Notes: generated by a model from the letters alone, not told the origin. A DNA stretch of 64,000 nt from Hanleya hanleyi (GCA_036873755.1 JAVTVY010010452.1:1-64000), one strand, 5' to 3'; shown: positions 38,659 to 52,339, counted from the first letter of the stretch. A program made the numbers and translations.

Positions 38659-41520
38659 AAATGCAAATGCAAGTATTCAATAAACTGCAATACTCACTTC
38701 CAAAAGTGATTATTCAACTCAAACCCATCAGGAAAAATGAAAAAGAACAAGACCCTTCAAAACAAGTGCATCACACGTTACCACAGTCAACACGTTGTTG
38801 CAACTTTCCTGTGGAGTCCAAAAACTAGAAACAAACCAAGCCAAATAAAATACAAAATAATCGATGTCACTAGTAGCCCAGTTAAAGCGTAATAGCTCAA
38901 TAGTACGGGTGTTGAATACTAAACAATCATCAAATGGTGCCAATCAATACCAAATGAGACCTAATTATCAATGATCAAAGTCTATTTCCTAAAATAAATA
39001 GGATCAAAATTCACCAAGTTGGCATTTTGCAATCAACTCAATTATGGTTGACTATTTAATAAATGTTCCCAAAATCAACTGGTGTTGCCCAACAATACCC
39101 GATTACACTCTAATCGAGTGCAATGTTGATGCTACACCAATTGTTTTTATTTATTTATTTATTTATTTTTTTTCTAAATATAAGAGAGTGTTTTAATAAA
39201 CACTAATCACTCAACCAAAATCAGATGGTGTCACTTCACATCACCAGACCACAATATAATTGAGTGTAGCGCCGATATGTCAACACTCAAAAGAAAAATT
39301 TTAATTTTTAATTTATTTTTTTTTTTTTTTCAAAGTAAACCCAGGGACGAGTGTTTTAATAAACACTAATCACTCAACCAAAATCAGATGGTGTCACTTA
39401 ACACCACCAGACCACAATCAAATTGAGTGCAGTGTTGATATGTCAACACTCAAATCTCAAAATACAATCAGAGTTTGTGTTGTATTGAACACCAAACAAT
39501 CAACCACATTCACCAGATCAAAATCGGATTAAATGTGGTACAAGTTTGTTAACAACCCACCACCAAAATATTGACTGTTTATTTAAACTCAAAATTTATT
39601 ATTCCCAAAATACTGAGTGTATTTCAGCAACACTGATCACTCACCCTTTTTACAGTGCAAGTCACCATTGAGTACACCATCAAGGTTTACAGTATATATC
39701 GACCACCACAGAATATGAGGTCAATTCAATTTGTGCAATGTAACTCACCAAATCAGAATGAACACCAGCAATTTACGTATTCCCTATGAAAACTCACAGG
39801 TAGCATTCAGCTACATGTAACACCTCACGAAAAGCCACGAAGTTAGTAGCCAAGCTATGAAGATAAATTTTGACCAAGTCCAAAAATAAACTAGGTACCA
39901 ATATATTAGCAAATCTATTGAAACATTAATTTGAATGTTCTATGCCATGGCTAGCAAGAATTTCAATCAAACGAGAGAAAATCCCCCACATTCAATGTAA
40001 GCACCAGCCAATCCCTCGCGCAATAGCTACCAGGAAATAGCCAGGTGAACTTGACAATGAAATTGGGCGAATTCCAAAATTACTAAATTGAACTCTAGCC
40101 TTTAGGCCATAGATTTTCAGCGAATGTCCCAATCAAATTCACAAAAACTGACCACCGGAAAAGTCAATGTAGTTTGACCGATAATACAAAGCCAAACTAT
40201 TGCTATACATTGTAAGTCGACCACACCAGTGAAAAATGGTCAACAGAAATTGACAGTGCGATAGACTCCCACAAACAAGTCTCGATAAGACAACCGTGCA
40301 AAAATATACCAGTGGCACAGCAAGAATAACCACAATTTGTCAACAGCACGACTGATGAATCCACGTACATCACAAGGTCATGCAGTACATGACCCTGTAC
40401 CCCAAACTCAATCACCGAACCGAAAGGAAATGACTAATCTGACCGCGTTCAGTCACTAAAACTTCATCCCATGCTCCAAATCTTCTCCAAAAACCCCAAC
40501 ATTACCAACCCAACCACCGAGCACATAAAAAATATAATTATCATGGGACAGGACTATGAACAAAACACAAAAATACACATATGGACACACAAACAGTACC
40601 GGTACACATACATGACAACACAAACATTAACATATAAACCATTCAAATATTGCATCTGTCAAAACCTTTATCCCAACTTCTAATCCTAATTTTCCCTACC
40701 AAATACTATCTCTGAAAAATCAATACATCAAAATTTACAAAATCATACTAAACTCTGGCTAAATCTAAGGTGCGATATTGAAGGCAACCAGCAGGCAAGT
40801 CTGCCCGCTACACTGGCCGTCTAACCAACCTAAACAATTACAATCCTATTCCTTTTTATTCCCGAATGTTACCCTTCAAGTTACTGTCGTTGTTGTTGTT
40901 GTTCCAAATAACCACAACAACGTGTCAGTAAACTCCCAAAATTTTCAAAAGGAACGCGAACTCAAACCAAATTGTAAACTGGGGTAGTTCAAAATAACCC
41001 CGCTTCACTCGCGATAAATTATACACAGACAAATGGCAAAGAAAGCCGATCTGACGAAAGAGAAGACTATCAAGGGTCCAATTTTCGTCACAACACACAC
41101 AGACTGTTTTTGGCTCAATTCACGGAACAATCGTTGTCAAACCACTCCATATATTGCACAGAGCTTCAGAACTATTGCTGTATAATCTCTAGTTCACAAC
41201 CAATGAAAGCCAAATCAATTTCATTTGGAAAATCCGCCATCGCGAAAAAACGTGACCATGGCGACGAGAGAAAAAAAAAATATTTCAGAACTTCGCTGGA
41301 AGCTCAAAATTCCACAAAACCCCTTTCATAAAGTAACACACTTTCAGTTTATATCGACCCAATCGTAACTGAAAGCCAACAAGTTTGTCAGGACTCGGAA
41401 ATGAAGATTTTCACACCCCAATTTTCAAAAATCCAAAGATGGCCGCCGGACTTGGCACTGCACTCAGTTCACTATCGAGCGAAAAATTGTCGAAAAATAA
41501 TCACAATTCTACGCTTGATA
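38659..41520. other. Non-coding 5' interior of the LTR element
   Basis: Contains an imperfect direct repeat of ~150 bp (GTGTTTTAATAAACACTAAT ... CCAAAATCAGATGGTGTCAC) at 39185-39300 and 39345-39470, an ATTT microsatellite at 39145, and AT-rich DNA. No gene. Confidence 0.6.
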
Positions 41521-41540
41521 TTTTAACTTCTGACGCCAAT
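41521..41540 (-). promoter_or_regulatory. Primer-binding site
   Basis: Minus strand next to the 5' LTR reads ATTGGCGTCAGAAGTTAAAA; TGGCGTCAGAAG is a typical PBS start, complementary to a tRNA 3' end ACTTCTGACGCCA. Confidence 0.6.
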
Positions 41541-41845
41541 TGTAGTAACTTCTGCTACCTAGATATATTAGCCAGTATAGAAGACAGCCTTACCTGCCGG
41601 TTAAAACCCTGAGAGAAGTCGTCTGTTGCAGTCCAGGTCAAGTCGTTCTCTGGTTTCTCTTGCAAGCCCGCGAGTTACTCTCATTGGCTAGAGGGCAATC
41701 AGCGCCCTCTACCAAGGGGAGAGAGAGAGAGGAGACAACTCTTGTAATATTAAAGCAATTGTCTCCCCTGCTACACTGGCCTAATGTTCGTTAATAGTCT
41801 GTGATATTCTATCACTGAAATGTGAGAAAACCTATTCTTACTACA
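41541..41845 (-). repeat. 5' LTR (right)
   Basis: 305 bp, TGTAGTAA...TTACTACA, same sequence as 34103-34405 apart from small differences such as GGGGAGAGAGAG for GGGGGAGATAGAG. Confidence 0.9.
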
Positions 41846-43350
41846 CTTACATACCATCCATGTGGCCTTTAACAGTATCATGTTCCTTTTATGACCATGA
41901 AGCCTTATCAGTGGATTTAAAAGTCATTAAGGCTTGTCCTTGGAACAAACACGGAGAGAGGCTCTATCCGAGCCTTGTGGTTTTTAACAGTGATTTATAT
42001 CCAAGCCCACTGAGATAAGGCTGGTTTCTACTCGTGCTGCTTGTCACATCAAATTACAGTGGTCGGTGTCCTGTATAGCAGATACTATAGTATATTATTG
42101 CATGCCTGTCAACTACCCTGGAACATTTCCTAGCTTAGACATTAAACAGCCCGCTAAACTTGCCATCAAATGTGATAAGGCTGGGAGTACAAGAATGTGC
42201 GGTGTATTTTCTCTGGACTGTGTAGGCTGTACAGTCTGAATGAAGACAGCCTAGCAGAATTAGTTAAAGCTAGGTGGTTTAACGTTTATCAATGAAGAAA
42301 ATCACCGATCAACCGCCATAGAATATAATGTGAAACAAGAAAACCGGAATAGTACATTCATCAGATTGCCGATGCCCAAAATGTGTTGTCTCATATATCT
42401 AGATAACAACGTGATGTAGAGACGCTATTTACTCGTCTTTGTACCGGTTATGCTCAGGAGAATGACATAGAATCATTATTATCTTGTGCATAGAAGGTGT
42501 TGGTCTTGAGTTGAATTACCGTAAACTACATAAATGCTACCTTTCTACTATAGTACTATATATAAAAATTTGTTGTATTGTTGGGAAAATAATGTGATTC
42601 AAAAGTTGTTTTGATCCTGTACAAGGGCACTGAAAACCATTAAAGAGATGTAAATGTATTTTCACACGTAAAGCTTGAAATCTACTGAACCTATATTATT
42701 CAATCTGTTTCCTTTAATTAAAAAATTGTAAAATTAAAATTAAGTGTTATTTATTTTGGAATGAAGGCGCATTAGGAGACTGTTACCAACAAGTTCTGAG
42801 CTGACCTACTTTTGATGAAAATTTCTGGTGATTTTTGATGAAAATCACTGGCGATTCTGACTTGGGCGGTGCCCATCTTAATATAGGCAGGATTTCAACT
42901 GGGGGTGGGGATTTCCAAGAGTTCAGTTCGCGTTCGAGTCCTAATGCCTATATACAGTTGGATAATTAAAACAATAAAATTCTACAGGGCAATAATGCTA
43001 GGCTATATGAAAGATATTAGTTTAAACAATCTGCCAACATGGCCAATGCAAGCACATTTGTCGATAAACATTTGATACTTGCTGCGCTTGAGTTCATTTT
43101 ATTTAATCTGACTTCTTATAATAGGATGTATATTTTGAAAATAAAATTCTTCATGCTGGAATTTGTGTCTTGGTGCAATGAAAAAATAAATATTTTCAAT
43201 CTAATTGTTTTCCTGTCGAGGAAGGTCGCTATTATTCCAGTTTAGTACTTTCAACTGGGGGTGGGGATTTTCAAGAGTTCAGTTCGCGTTCGAGTCCTAA
43301 TGCCTACTGTACTTCGTAGGTCCTGTGACGTTAGTCACACTGCCATGTAT

Positions 43351-43987
43351 ATATACATTACAACATGATAACAACATATATATCAATCTAAGTGAAAGTC
43401 TTGTGTCCTATTGTGAGGCAGTGGACCGTGAGGGAGATGGATTCCGTCATTATATAAGAATTCCTTTCATCACACCGAAAACTAGCCCGAGGCATCGCGG
43501 GCGAACGGTCCGGAGAAGCGCCCAAGTTTGAAGGATATCTTTGTTAGGTGGAAAATCTATATATATAGGGCAATAAACAGTTTACCAATTAATCTGGCTG
43601 AATTGATGATTTTCAGTTGATGTTATGAAACAGCATTTATGAACGATAAAAGAGAATCGTACAAATGTCCATATATTTATGTAAGCGCACACGCGTAAGC
43701 GTACGGATTCCCCCCCCTTTTAATCCCTGGAACAAGCCACTGGGCATTTATTCATTGTTCTGGCTACGGTTTTACAATATACCCTTACAATGCCCACGTA
43801 GCCTGTGTGTTAGGGTAGCAAACATTATATATAAAGATCAGATGTAACATCTAACACCTTATATTTCTTATTTCAATATATTTGCGGAATATTAAATGAA
43901 ATATATTAACCTCAGTTGTTACGGATTCACCTTTTATTTTTGACCTCCAGAGTTGTCTCCCATCAAGCGGGGTCTTTTCGTGGTCTA
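43351..43987. other. Unassigned
   Basis: AT-rich, no recognisable element; a short CpG-rich phrase at 43490-43530. Confidence 0.35.
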
Positions 43988-44264
43988 TTCCTACGAAGTA
44001 GGCTACAGACCGCAAATTGTCCGGTATTGAATCAGTGAGTCAGTCCATCCGAGTCCTTTCGTCGGCAAAATAAGGAGAACCATTGACATTAGAACCTTGA
44101 TTTTTGGCATGAACGTGCATTAGGGCATTGTTATCAGCAAGTTCTGAGCTGACCGAATTCTGATGAAAATTTGATTTATAATTATTTTTTTTATTATTTA
44201 TTGACAGCTCAGCGAGTGCACTGTCATGCCCATTGGGAACCCTTGGCTGTATGTTTCACTGTAC
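43988..44264 (-). mobile_element. Family A repeat, copy 4 (fragment)
   Basis: Right end (complement) with TTCCTACGAAGTAGGCTAC, microsatellite and ~65-bp phrase, truncated where copy 5 begins in the opposite orientation. Confidence 0.65.
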
Positions 44265-45393
44265 ATGAGCAGTGTGACTAACGTCACAGGACCTACGAAG
44301 TACAGTAGGCATTAGGACTCGAACGCGAACTGAACTCTTGGAAATCCCCACCCCCAGTTGAAATCCTGCCTATATTAAGATGGGCACCGCCCAAGTCAGA
44401 ATCGCCAGTGATTTTCATCAAAAATCACCAGAAATTTTCATCAAAAGTAGGTCAGCTCAGAACTTGTTGGTAACAGTCTCCTAATGTGCCTTCATTCCAA
44501 AATAAATAACGATCGCCGATTTAATTTTACATTTTTTTAATTAAAGGAAACAGATTGAATAATATAGGTTCACTAGATTTCAAGCTTTACGTGTGAAAAT
44601 ACATCTACATCTCTTTAGTGGTTTTCAGTGCCCTTGTCCAGGATCAAAACAACTTTTTGAATCACATTATTTTCCCAACAATACACCAAATTTTTATATA
44701 TAGTACTATAGTATAGAAAGGTAACATTTATGTAGTTTACGGTAATTCAACTCAAGACCAACACCTTCTATGCACAAGATAATAATGATTCTATGTCATT
44801 CTCCTGAGCATAACCGGTACAAAGACGAATAAATAGCGTCTCTACATCACGTTATCTAGATATATGAGACAACACATTTTGGGTATCGGCAATCTGATGA
44901 ATGTACTATTCCGGTTTCCTTGTTTCACATTATATTCTATGGCAGTTGATCGGTAATTTTCTTCATTGATAAACGTTAAACCACCTCAGCTTCGTTGTGC
45001 AAACAGCGCTGAATTTTTGAGGGTATATGCAGTAGGGTATTTTTAGCCGGACAGTAACTGATAGGCCTACTCATTAAATGCGATAAAACGCTGGAGCAAA
45101 ACGGACCACAGTTTTCTTGGCAATGATGACATGTTTGGATGTGAAATAGGATACACGTTACAGGCTACAGCTTACATATATATAACAATATACTGAAGTG
45201 TTAATTATAAATCTAATTTTAATCAGAATTATTTCAGATCAGAACTTGCTGGTAACAATGCCCTAATGCACGTTCATGCCAAAAATCAAGGTTCTAATGT
45301 CAACGGTTCTCCTTATTTTGCCGACGAAAGGATTCGGATGGACTGACTCACTCATTACCGGACAATTTGCGATCTGTAGCCTACTTCGTAGGA
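44265..45393 (+). mobile_element. Family A repeat, copy 5
   Basis: Both family ends present, 1.13 kb, the shortest complete copy and useful for defining the minimal unit. Confidence 0.7.
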
Positions 45394-45426
45394 ATAACAC
45401 AGTACAAAACGTGATGGGATAATGAA

Positions 45427-46938
45427 ATAGGAAATGCTAATTTTCCATCATTTGTTAGTGCATTTATCTACACTGCTATTACCAACTTGCCATTCTTAAT
45501 ACACACAATTCAGTATATTGTTATAGATATATGTAAACTGTGGCCTTTAACGTGTATCCTATTTCACATCCAAACATTTCATCACAGACCACATCAGGCT
45601 TCAAATTCAGGTCAAATTGCCCACTGGTGGTGAAATATCCTACATCAACCAATTAAGTCAGCCTGGTGCAATAACCCAGCAGAAGAAAGAAAGATTCTGT
45701 ATCATCCTTCAGATTAGTCTGTGTGAGCAACAATGATAAAGTTTACTGAGGGTGAAACAAAGCCATCCTGCAAGCCATCCAAGGAATTTATCAGCTTGTG
45801 CTGGGACATTTTGTTGGTATCATGTAAGCTGTTTAGTAGTTTACTCATTCAAATCTCCATACCATATTTTCTGTTATTCAACAGACAAATTTCTTTAATG
45901 GTTTTAATTATTTAAGTTTTACTGGGTTGCAACTGCTACAGATAGTAACACAGTACTGATGCTGTAGAAATGGGTCTCAAAACTAACAGCTGGTGAACTA
46001 TTTGGTAGCGTGAATTTAATTATTCCATGTTGAGTGCAATTTGTTCACATGAATGGTGGAATGTCTGGACTCTCAAATGAAAGTGTGTTATACATGTACA
46101 TATCTCAAGCATGTCAGGTTTGAGGAACAAGCATGGCTGCAATTAAGATATAACCAAAGAAATTTCATGACAATTTTTGAATCTAAGTAGGCCCCTACCT
46201 AACAAAATTAGCTTAATAAAAAAGGCCTTCCTGGCGTAAATTGTTTTCTTTTGAGAGAGAATGGTATTTTCTGGGTTAAGAATTTCCTGTATAAAGATAG
46301 GTTGTTCAAGGAGGCTTTGTTTTTGCGGCTGTTGTGTGCATCAAGGGTATGGAAACATGATATATGCACCCAGAGCCCTGATCTACAGCTGTATAAAACT
46401 CAACATCTGGCACTGACGGCATGTTTAAAGGGTCTTAATTTATTTTCTTTGGGTAGGATTTAACTAGATAAAGTAACTTTGATTGTACTTCTTGAATATT
46501 GACTATATATCACACTGGGATATAATTTAAACAAAAACATTACACGTGTAATTATGTCTAAATTTTTCTTGTCATTTCAAATTTTGATTCCTTGATTAAG
46601 GGATACAGAATCACTGCCACGGAGTGTGTTGGTGTGTCACAGAATCACTGCCACAGAGTGTGTTGGTGTGTCACAGATTCACATCAGCACAGTAACTGGT
46701 AAACTATTCATTCAATCCCATCACTTTTAATCTTCAACAAAATATTCAATACTGTTTTAATCGAAAATTTCTGGTGATTTTTGATGAAAATCTCTGGTGA
46801 TTCTGACTTGGGCTGCATGTGCCCATCTTAATATAGGCAGGATTTCAACTTGGGGGGGGGATTACCAAGAGCTCAATGCCTGTCCTAATGCCTACCTTAC
46901 TTCGTAGATCCTGTGACGCATAGTCACACTGCCATGTA
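45427..46938 (-). mobile_element. Family A repeat, copy 6, left arm of a long inverted repeat
   Basis: Long-subtype interior in reverse orientation, ending CACTGCCATGTAT. It pairs with copy 8 (48177-49831) over about 1.5 kb, creating a large foldback with a 1.2-kb spacer. The right family end is missing at 45427. Confidence 0.7.
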
Positions 46939-47949
46939 TCATAAGAACGAGCAAAAAAAGAAAATCATCGATTTTATTCTCATCCCAGCAAGAGAGCTTC
47001 ACTTGTATGAGTGAAACACGAGTGATTTACTAAAGTTCATTTTAGCCTAAAGAAGAAAAAAAATCAATAAATTCCTGTCCTATAGTGATTGGAGATCAAT
47101 AAATTCCTGTCCTATAGTGATTGAAAATCACTATCCAAACTCTTAACACCCTTAAAAAGTTACGGAGTGGTACGACATATATATGTGCTAAGTTCTGGTG
47201 TCACCAATGTCACGTTTTTCGTCACCAAGCTGATTGACCAACCCATCGGCTGAACGTATTCACTGATGCACTGATAGATACCGTAACATGCCGTATATAC
47301 TATCTATGTCTTCATGCTGGTCGTTAAAGTCTGCCCTGTAAACACGTGTACCTAATATGGTGCTTCGAATAAAAAAAAACATATTTGTTTCATATTTCAA
47401 TATTTATTATGTCGATAAAAAAAGTCAAACGCAAAAAGCATTGGGCAAGAACAGCCAACAATGTGTCTGATAAACGGTCAAGAGCATACGAGAATTATAA
47501 TCATACCTGTGTTGTGATGAAGAGGATAATAAAATGTGTAATATCAGAAGTTCATGAACTTCTGGTAATACGCAGTATATGCTTGTTGTTGTTGATGTCT
47601 CTCGGTTGTGTTTACATTGACCGTGTCTGAGCATATTGTCGCGATGACAAGGTTTTCTGACAGAACGTTCAGGTACTCGACATGGTGCCCGGTCAGACAC
47701 ACACCACCACCTCCAGATTATAGATGCAACATCAAATGTTGACTTCTGACTGGACAAGAGCAGCCGAGAATACACCAAACGAGCAAGAACGAATATAACA
47801 GATGCAACCAATCTAGCCCCAGAACTCATTTTAGCTGCGAAAACTGACCTCTGGTCTAGCGGATTTCTGGGAGCGGAAACGGAAACGTCGCCCCTGTTTG
47901 TTTACTTTCTTATTTGTTTTACTTTTTATTTGTTTTGTACTCTGTCCCA
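46939..47949 (+). other. Polinton relic segment (left part)
   Basis: Carries the PolB-N tail fragment at 47200-47253, the GATGCACTGATAGATAC phrase that also follows the stop at 841, and at about 47730-47790 a GACTTCTGACTGGACAAGA / GAACGAATATAA segment matching about 975-1025. The order is the same as in the relic at window start. Confidence 0.6.
47200..47253 (+). pseudogene. End of a PolB N-terminal-domain gene
   Basis: 18 codons: VTNVTFFVTKLIDQPIG then TGA, equivalent to 788-841 in the first relic (VTNVTFFVTK ... IG, TGA) and to VTKMIDHPIG in the intact polymerase, which reads on. Two relics sharing the stop at the same place argues that it existed in their common ancestor. Confidence 0.7.
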
Positions 47950-48155
47950 AATAATTATAAATCAAGTTTTCATCAGAATTCGGTCAGCTCAGAACTTGCT
48001 CGTAACAATGCCCTAATGCACGTTCATGCCAAAAATCAAGGTTCTAATGTCAATGGTTCTCCTTATTTTGCCGACGAAAGGATTCGGATGGACTGACTGA
48101 CTGACTCACTCACTCATTACCGGACAATTTGCAAATGGTAGCCTACTTCGTAGGA
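47950..48155 (+). mobile_element. Family A repeat, copy 7 (right-end fragment)
   Basis: Only the last ~205 bp, through CCTACTTCGTAGG. Confidence 0.65.
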
Positions 48156-48176
48156 AAATGGGATGCTCCGTGAAAC

Positions 48177-49831
48177 ATGGCAGTGTGACTATGCGTCACA
48201 GGACCTACGAAGTAAGGTAGGCATTAGAACAGGCACTGAGCTCTTGGCAATCCCCCCGCCCTCCCCCCCAGCCCCAATTTGAAATCCTGCCTATATTAAG
48301 ATGGGCACATGCAGCCCAAGTCAGAATCACCAGAGATTTTCATCAAAAATCACCAGAAATTTTCGATTAAAACAGTATTGAATATTTTGTTGAAGATTAA
48401 AAGTGATGGGATTGAATGAATAGTTTACCAGTTACTGTGCTGATGTGAATCTGTGACACACCAACACACTCTGTGGCAGTGATTCTGTGACACACCAACA
48501 CACTCCGTGGCAGTGATTCTGTATCCCTTAATCAAGGAATCAAAATTTGAAATGACAAGAAAAATTTAGACATAATTACACATGTAATGTTTTTGTTTAA
48601 ATTATATCCCAGTGTGATATATAGTCAATATTCAAGAAGTACAATCAAAGTTACTTTATCTAGTTAAATTCTACCCAAAGAAAATAAATTAAGACCCTTT
48701 AAACATGCCGTCAATGCCAGATGTTGAGTTTTATACAGCTGTAGATCAGGGCTCTGGGTGCATATATCATGTTTCCATACCCTTAATGCACACAACAGCG
48801 GCAAAACAAAGCCTCCTTGAACAACCTATTTTTAGCCTATCTCAAACCTAACATGCTTGAGCTATACATGTATAACACACTTTCATTTGAGAGTCCAGAC
48901 ATTCCACCATTCATGTGAACAAATTGTACTAAACATGGAATAATTAAATTCACACTACCCATTTCTACAGTATCAGTACTATGTTACTATCTGTAGCAGT
49001 TGAAACCCAGTAAAACTTAAACAATTAAAACCAGTAAAGAAATTTGTCTGTTGAATAACAGAAAATATGGTATGGAGATTTGAATGAGTAAACTACTAAA
49101 CAACTTACATGATACCAACAACATGTCCCAACACAAGCTGATAAATTCCTTGGGTGGCTTGCAGGACAGCTTTGTTTCACCCTCAGTAAATTTTATCATT
49201 GTTGCTCACAGGCTAATCTGAAGGATGATACCAGATCTTTCTATGTTCTGCTGGGATATTGCTTCAGGCTGACTTAATTGGTTGATGTAGGATATTTCAT
49301 CATCAGTGGCAATTTGACCTAAATTTGAAGCCTGCATGATTTGGTCTGTGATGAAATGTTTGGATGTGAAATAGGATACACGTTAAAGGCCACAGTTTAC
49401 ATATATCTATAACAATATACTGAATTGTGTGTATTAGGAATGGCAAGTTGCCTGGTAATAGCAGTGTAGATAAATGCACTAACAAATGATGGAAAATTAG
49501 CATTTCCTATTTCATAAAAACAATTACGGATGGCATATCCCACCACTGTGTATACAGTGAAACATACAGCCAAGGCTTCCCGATGGGCATGACAGTGTAC
49601 TCGCTGAGCCATCAATAAATAATAAAAAAAATAATTATAAATCAAATTTTAATCAGAATTCGGTCAACTCAGAACTTGCTCGTAACAATGCCCTAATGCA
49701 CGTTCATGCCAAAAAGGTTCTAATGTCAACGGTTCTCCTTATTTTGCCGACGAAAGGATTCAGATGGACTGACTGACTGACTGACTGACTCATTACCGGA
49801 CAATTTGCGATCTGTAGCCTACTTCGTAGGA
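48177..49831 (+). mobile_element. Family A repeat, copy 8 (long subtype)
   Basis: Complete ends; right arm of the foldback with copy 6. Interior matches copy 1 (28681-30312). Confidence 0.7.
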
Positions 49832-50261
49832 ATAAAGAATCTTATCTTATCATGCGCACAATTAATTTTCGGCGGAATCAATCTCGCATTCGTCTATTTC
49901 CGTATTGGCGGAAATTAGCTCAGTTGCTGAGTTCTGGGGATAGATTGCTATTATTCAACTAAACATAGAAATAGTTTTGCATAATTTGAATGACTTATGT
50001 TCGTTTGGTTAAAATTAACTTCATTTCACAATAAAATGCGCCCGGATGTCTCGATTATCAAAGGCACTATTTCGTAGCCGGCTCACTGCGTGATCGTCAT
50101 ACGCTCCCCATCGGTGGGGATTTGTGCGTTCTATGTGAGAGGCTCGTTCCGCCAATACGGAAATAGCCGAACGTGAATACGGAAATAGCCGAACGTGAGA
50201 TTGAGATGCAACATCAAATGGCGACTTCTGATTGGATAAGAGCATACTTGAATTGTAAACA

Positions 50262-50314
50262 TACCCAACGTGGCTTCCTCAACGTGGGTATGATGTGACA
50301 TTGAGGACAATAAA
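50262..50314 (+). promoter_or_regulatory. 3'-UTR hairpin plus poly(A) signal
   Basis: TACCC (62-66), bulged A67, ACGT (68-71), loop GGCTTCCTCA (72-81), ACGT (82-85), GGGTA (86-90); AATAAA at 50309-50314, 18 nt downstream. Compared with 1076, a C:G pair has become T:A on both sides of the stem. Confidence 0.75.
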
Positions 50315-51254
50315 CTATATGAACACTTGTGAACGTGTTGATCTTTCTTTCTCTCATCTGTCTGAAGCATGGCGTCAATGCATTGAGATGGACATTAAGG
50401 GCGTTCAAGCGTTACTGCAGAACTCTCCACCAGGTGATAGGACAAATATACTCGGTTTCTGCTTTCTCTACTGCTAAGCGGCAATTGGACTTTAAATACG
50501 CTTTTCTACTACTGATGACATCACATCAGTCTTCCCCACACGGTACAACAGTGGCCCATTAGGAGCAAGGATGGCGCAGCTCTACCCCCCAAAACTCCCA
50601 CCTTAAATGCCCGTTCTATGTTATTTCGCGGATGCGCATGCGCTCTATAGCCTTATTTCCACGACACACCCATCTATTCGGACGCTTTCCCATGGGTGCT
50701 TCAACAAGACGCCTCATATGACTCATTCGGACCAATATTGGGCCATCTCAACCCCAAAACGTCCATTCCAATGCCCTCTTCCCACAATTCTCTGCCTGTG
50801 CGTGCGCGCGATTGCCTTAATTCCATGACACACCCATCCAGTCGGACCCTTTCCCACGAATGCTTCACTATAACAACTCACACGACCCATTCGGACCAAG
50901 AATGGTGCCTCAATCACTCAAACACACCCCCACGCACCCCACTTTCGCTACTACTCCTACTGATGACGTCACCAATTACGTCACAGATGACATGGAAATC
51001 CCTCAAGTCGTGGTCTACAACACGAGAGCTTCAATATGAGACCCTGTACGCCATATTTGGACGCGATATAGTCCCTCAAATCTCTCAAATATGCCCCTGA
51101 GCACAACCAAAATGGCCACTCTCGCTAATACTCCTCGGCCTCGCATGCGCGCCATACCCTTACCGCCACGCCACACCCGTCCAGTCTGACGCTCCCCCAC
51201 GAGTGCTTCACTATGACACCTCCCACGACCCATTCGGACCACGGATAGGCCACC

Positions 51255-51400
51255 TAGCCTATGTTTATGTATACTATGATTGTCTTTTTGATTTTGGTGC
51301 TAATACTGTAATATGGAATATGGAATAGGTCTTTGGATTATAGACGCGGATATTCTTTAATGGACGACGGCTGAATTATGAATGATGGACTAGACGCCTT
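51255..51400 (+). mobile_element. Retroelement 3'-end fragment (copy 3)
   Basis: Complement of the 3' tail of copies at 6262 and 13981 (AATAGGTCTTTGGATTATAG, GGACGACGGCTGAATTATGA, GACTAGACGC), inserted in the relic's non-coding repeats. Confidence 0.7.
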
Positions 51401-52339
51401 TAACCTCGACCCCAAAACGTCCACCCCACATATGCCTATGTACTACGCATGCGCAGTCAGAACTTTTCAGCGAAAGTCACCCCATGGCTTCGAGACTCCT
51501 CCCATCGTCTTGGACAGGGTGAGACAGAGAAAACAAGGTGCCACACCCCATAGTAAAATCCACAAGAAAAAAATTGACCATCCCAATAATCCTACCCCAA
51601 ATATGCCTTCCCCGGAGATGTCAATTAACTGAAGGGCATCCCTATTAATGGTGAGGCGTAAACTTTGACTCGGACGTGACCTTCACCGGACATGCCGGAA
51701 CATTTTAACATTGAAATAACTCAAGAGCAAATTCGTACCTATTCAGAAATATTAGAATCCGAGGAGATATTGGGGCAGCGGCCAACAGAGTTATTGCCCC
51801 GTCAGAGTTGTTTTCCTTGCGCCAAGAGTGGTCTAGATGGCGCTACGATCTTAACCTTCTCCTCATCCGGGGTATCGGGGTATTTGACAAGCGGACGCCA
51901 TTTTTATTTCTACCGATGGAACAAAAATGGACATGTTTTTAACCTTTTGAGATCAATTGTGCCATGCTATTATATAATACTAACTTGTCGGTGTATGTAC
52001 ATTCACACCACGGAAGACAACATGTTGAGATTTGCTGATCCCCGATGACGTCATCCATTGTACATGGAATCTCCGTGGAAAATAACTGTTCTATTTATAG
52101 ATCATTACGTCAGTTCTATTTATAGATGACCCGAATTGAGGAGTCGAACAGTATAGCCTGCGCGGTAATACTGCGTACTATAAAGGAGTCCCAATGTATT
52201 CAGGCGGCCACGTTTTTTCGTGGCTATACGGATTGACCATCGTGTATTCAACCATCACGTCACGGGTCACAAACGCCGTATATCATGCTCCTGTGCGATT
52301 CCCGGAGATGCCCGGCCATTCCCGGAGATTCAGGCGACC

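Larger units (their letters stand above)
34103..41845 (-). mobile_element. LTR retrotransposon with gag and protease but no pol
   Basis: Two ~304-bp LTRs (34103-34405, 41541-41845), primer-binding site, polypurine tract, and a Ty3-like gag with fused protease on the minus strand. The 7.1-kb interior has no reverse transcriptase, RNase H or integrase; 34430-36560 and 38660-41540 are non-coding with local duplications. Such gag-only elements depend on enzymes supplied by relatives (inference). Flanks join perfectly in family A copy 2. The target duplication is not clean. Confidence 0.9.
33874..43350 (-). mobile_element. Family A repeat, copy 3, interrupted by the LTR retrotransposon
   Basis: The right end of family A (complement) starts at 33874; the interior is cut at 34103 and resumes at 41846 with CATACCATCCATGTGGCC, contiguous in copy 2. 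The left end is first truncated at about 42952 and then reappears at 43251-43350 after a ~300-bp AT-rich segment, so the terminal ~70 bp is present twice. Confidence 0.7.
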
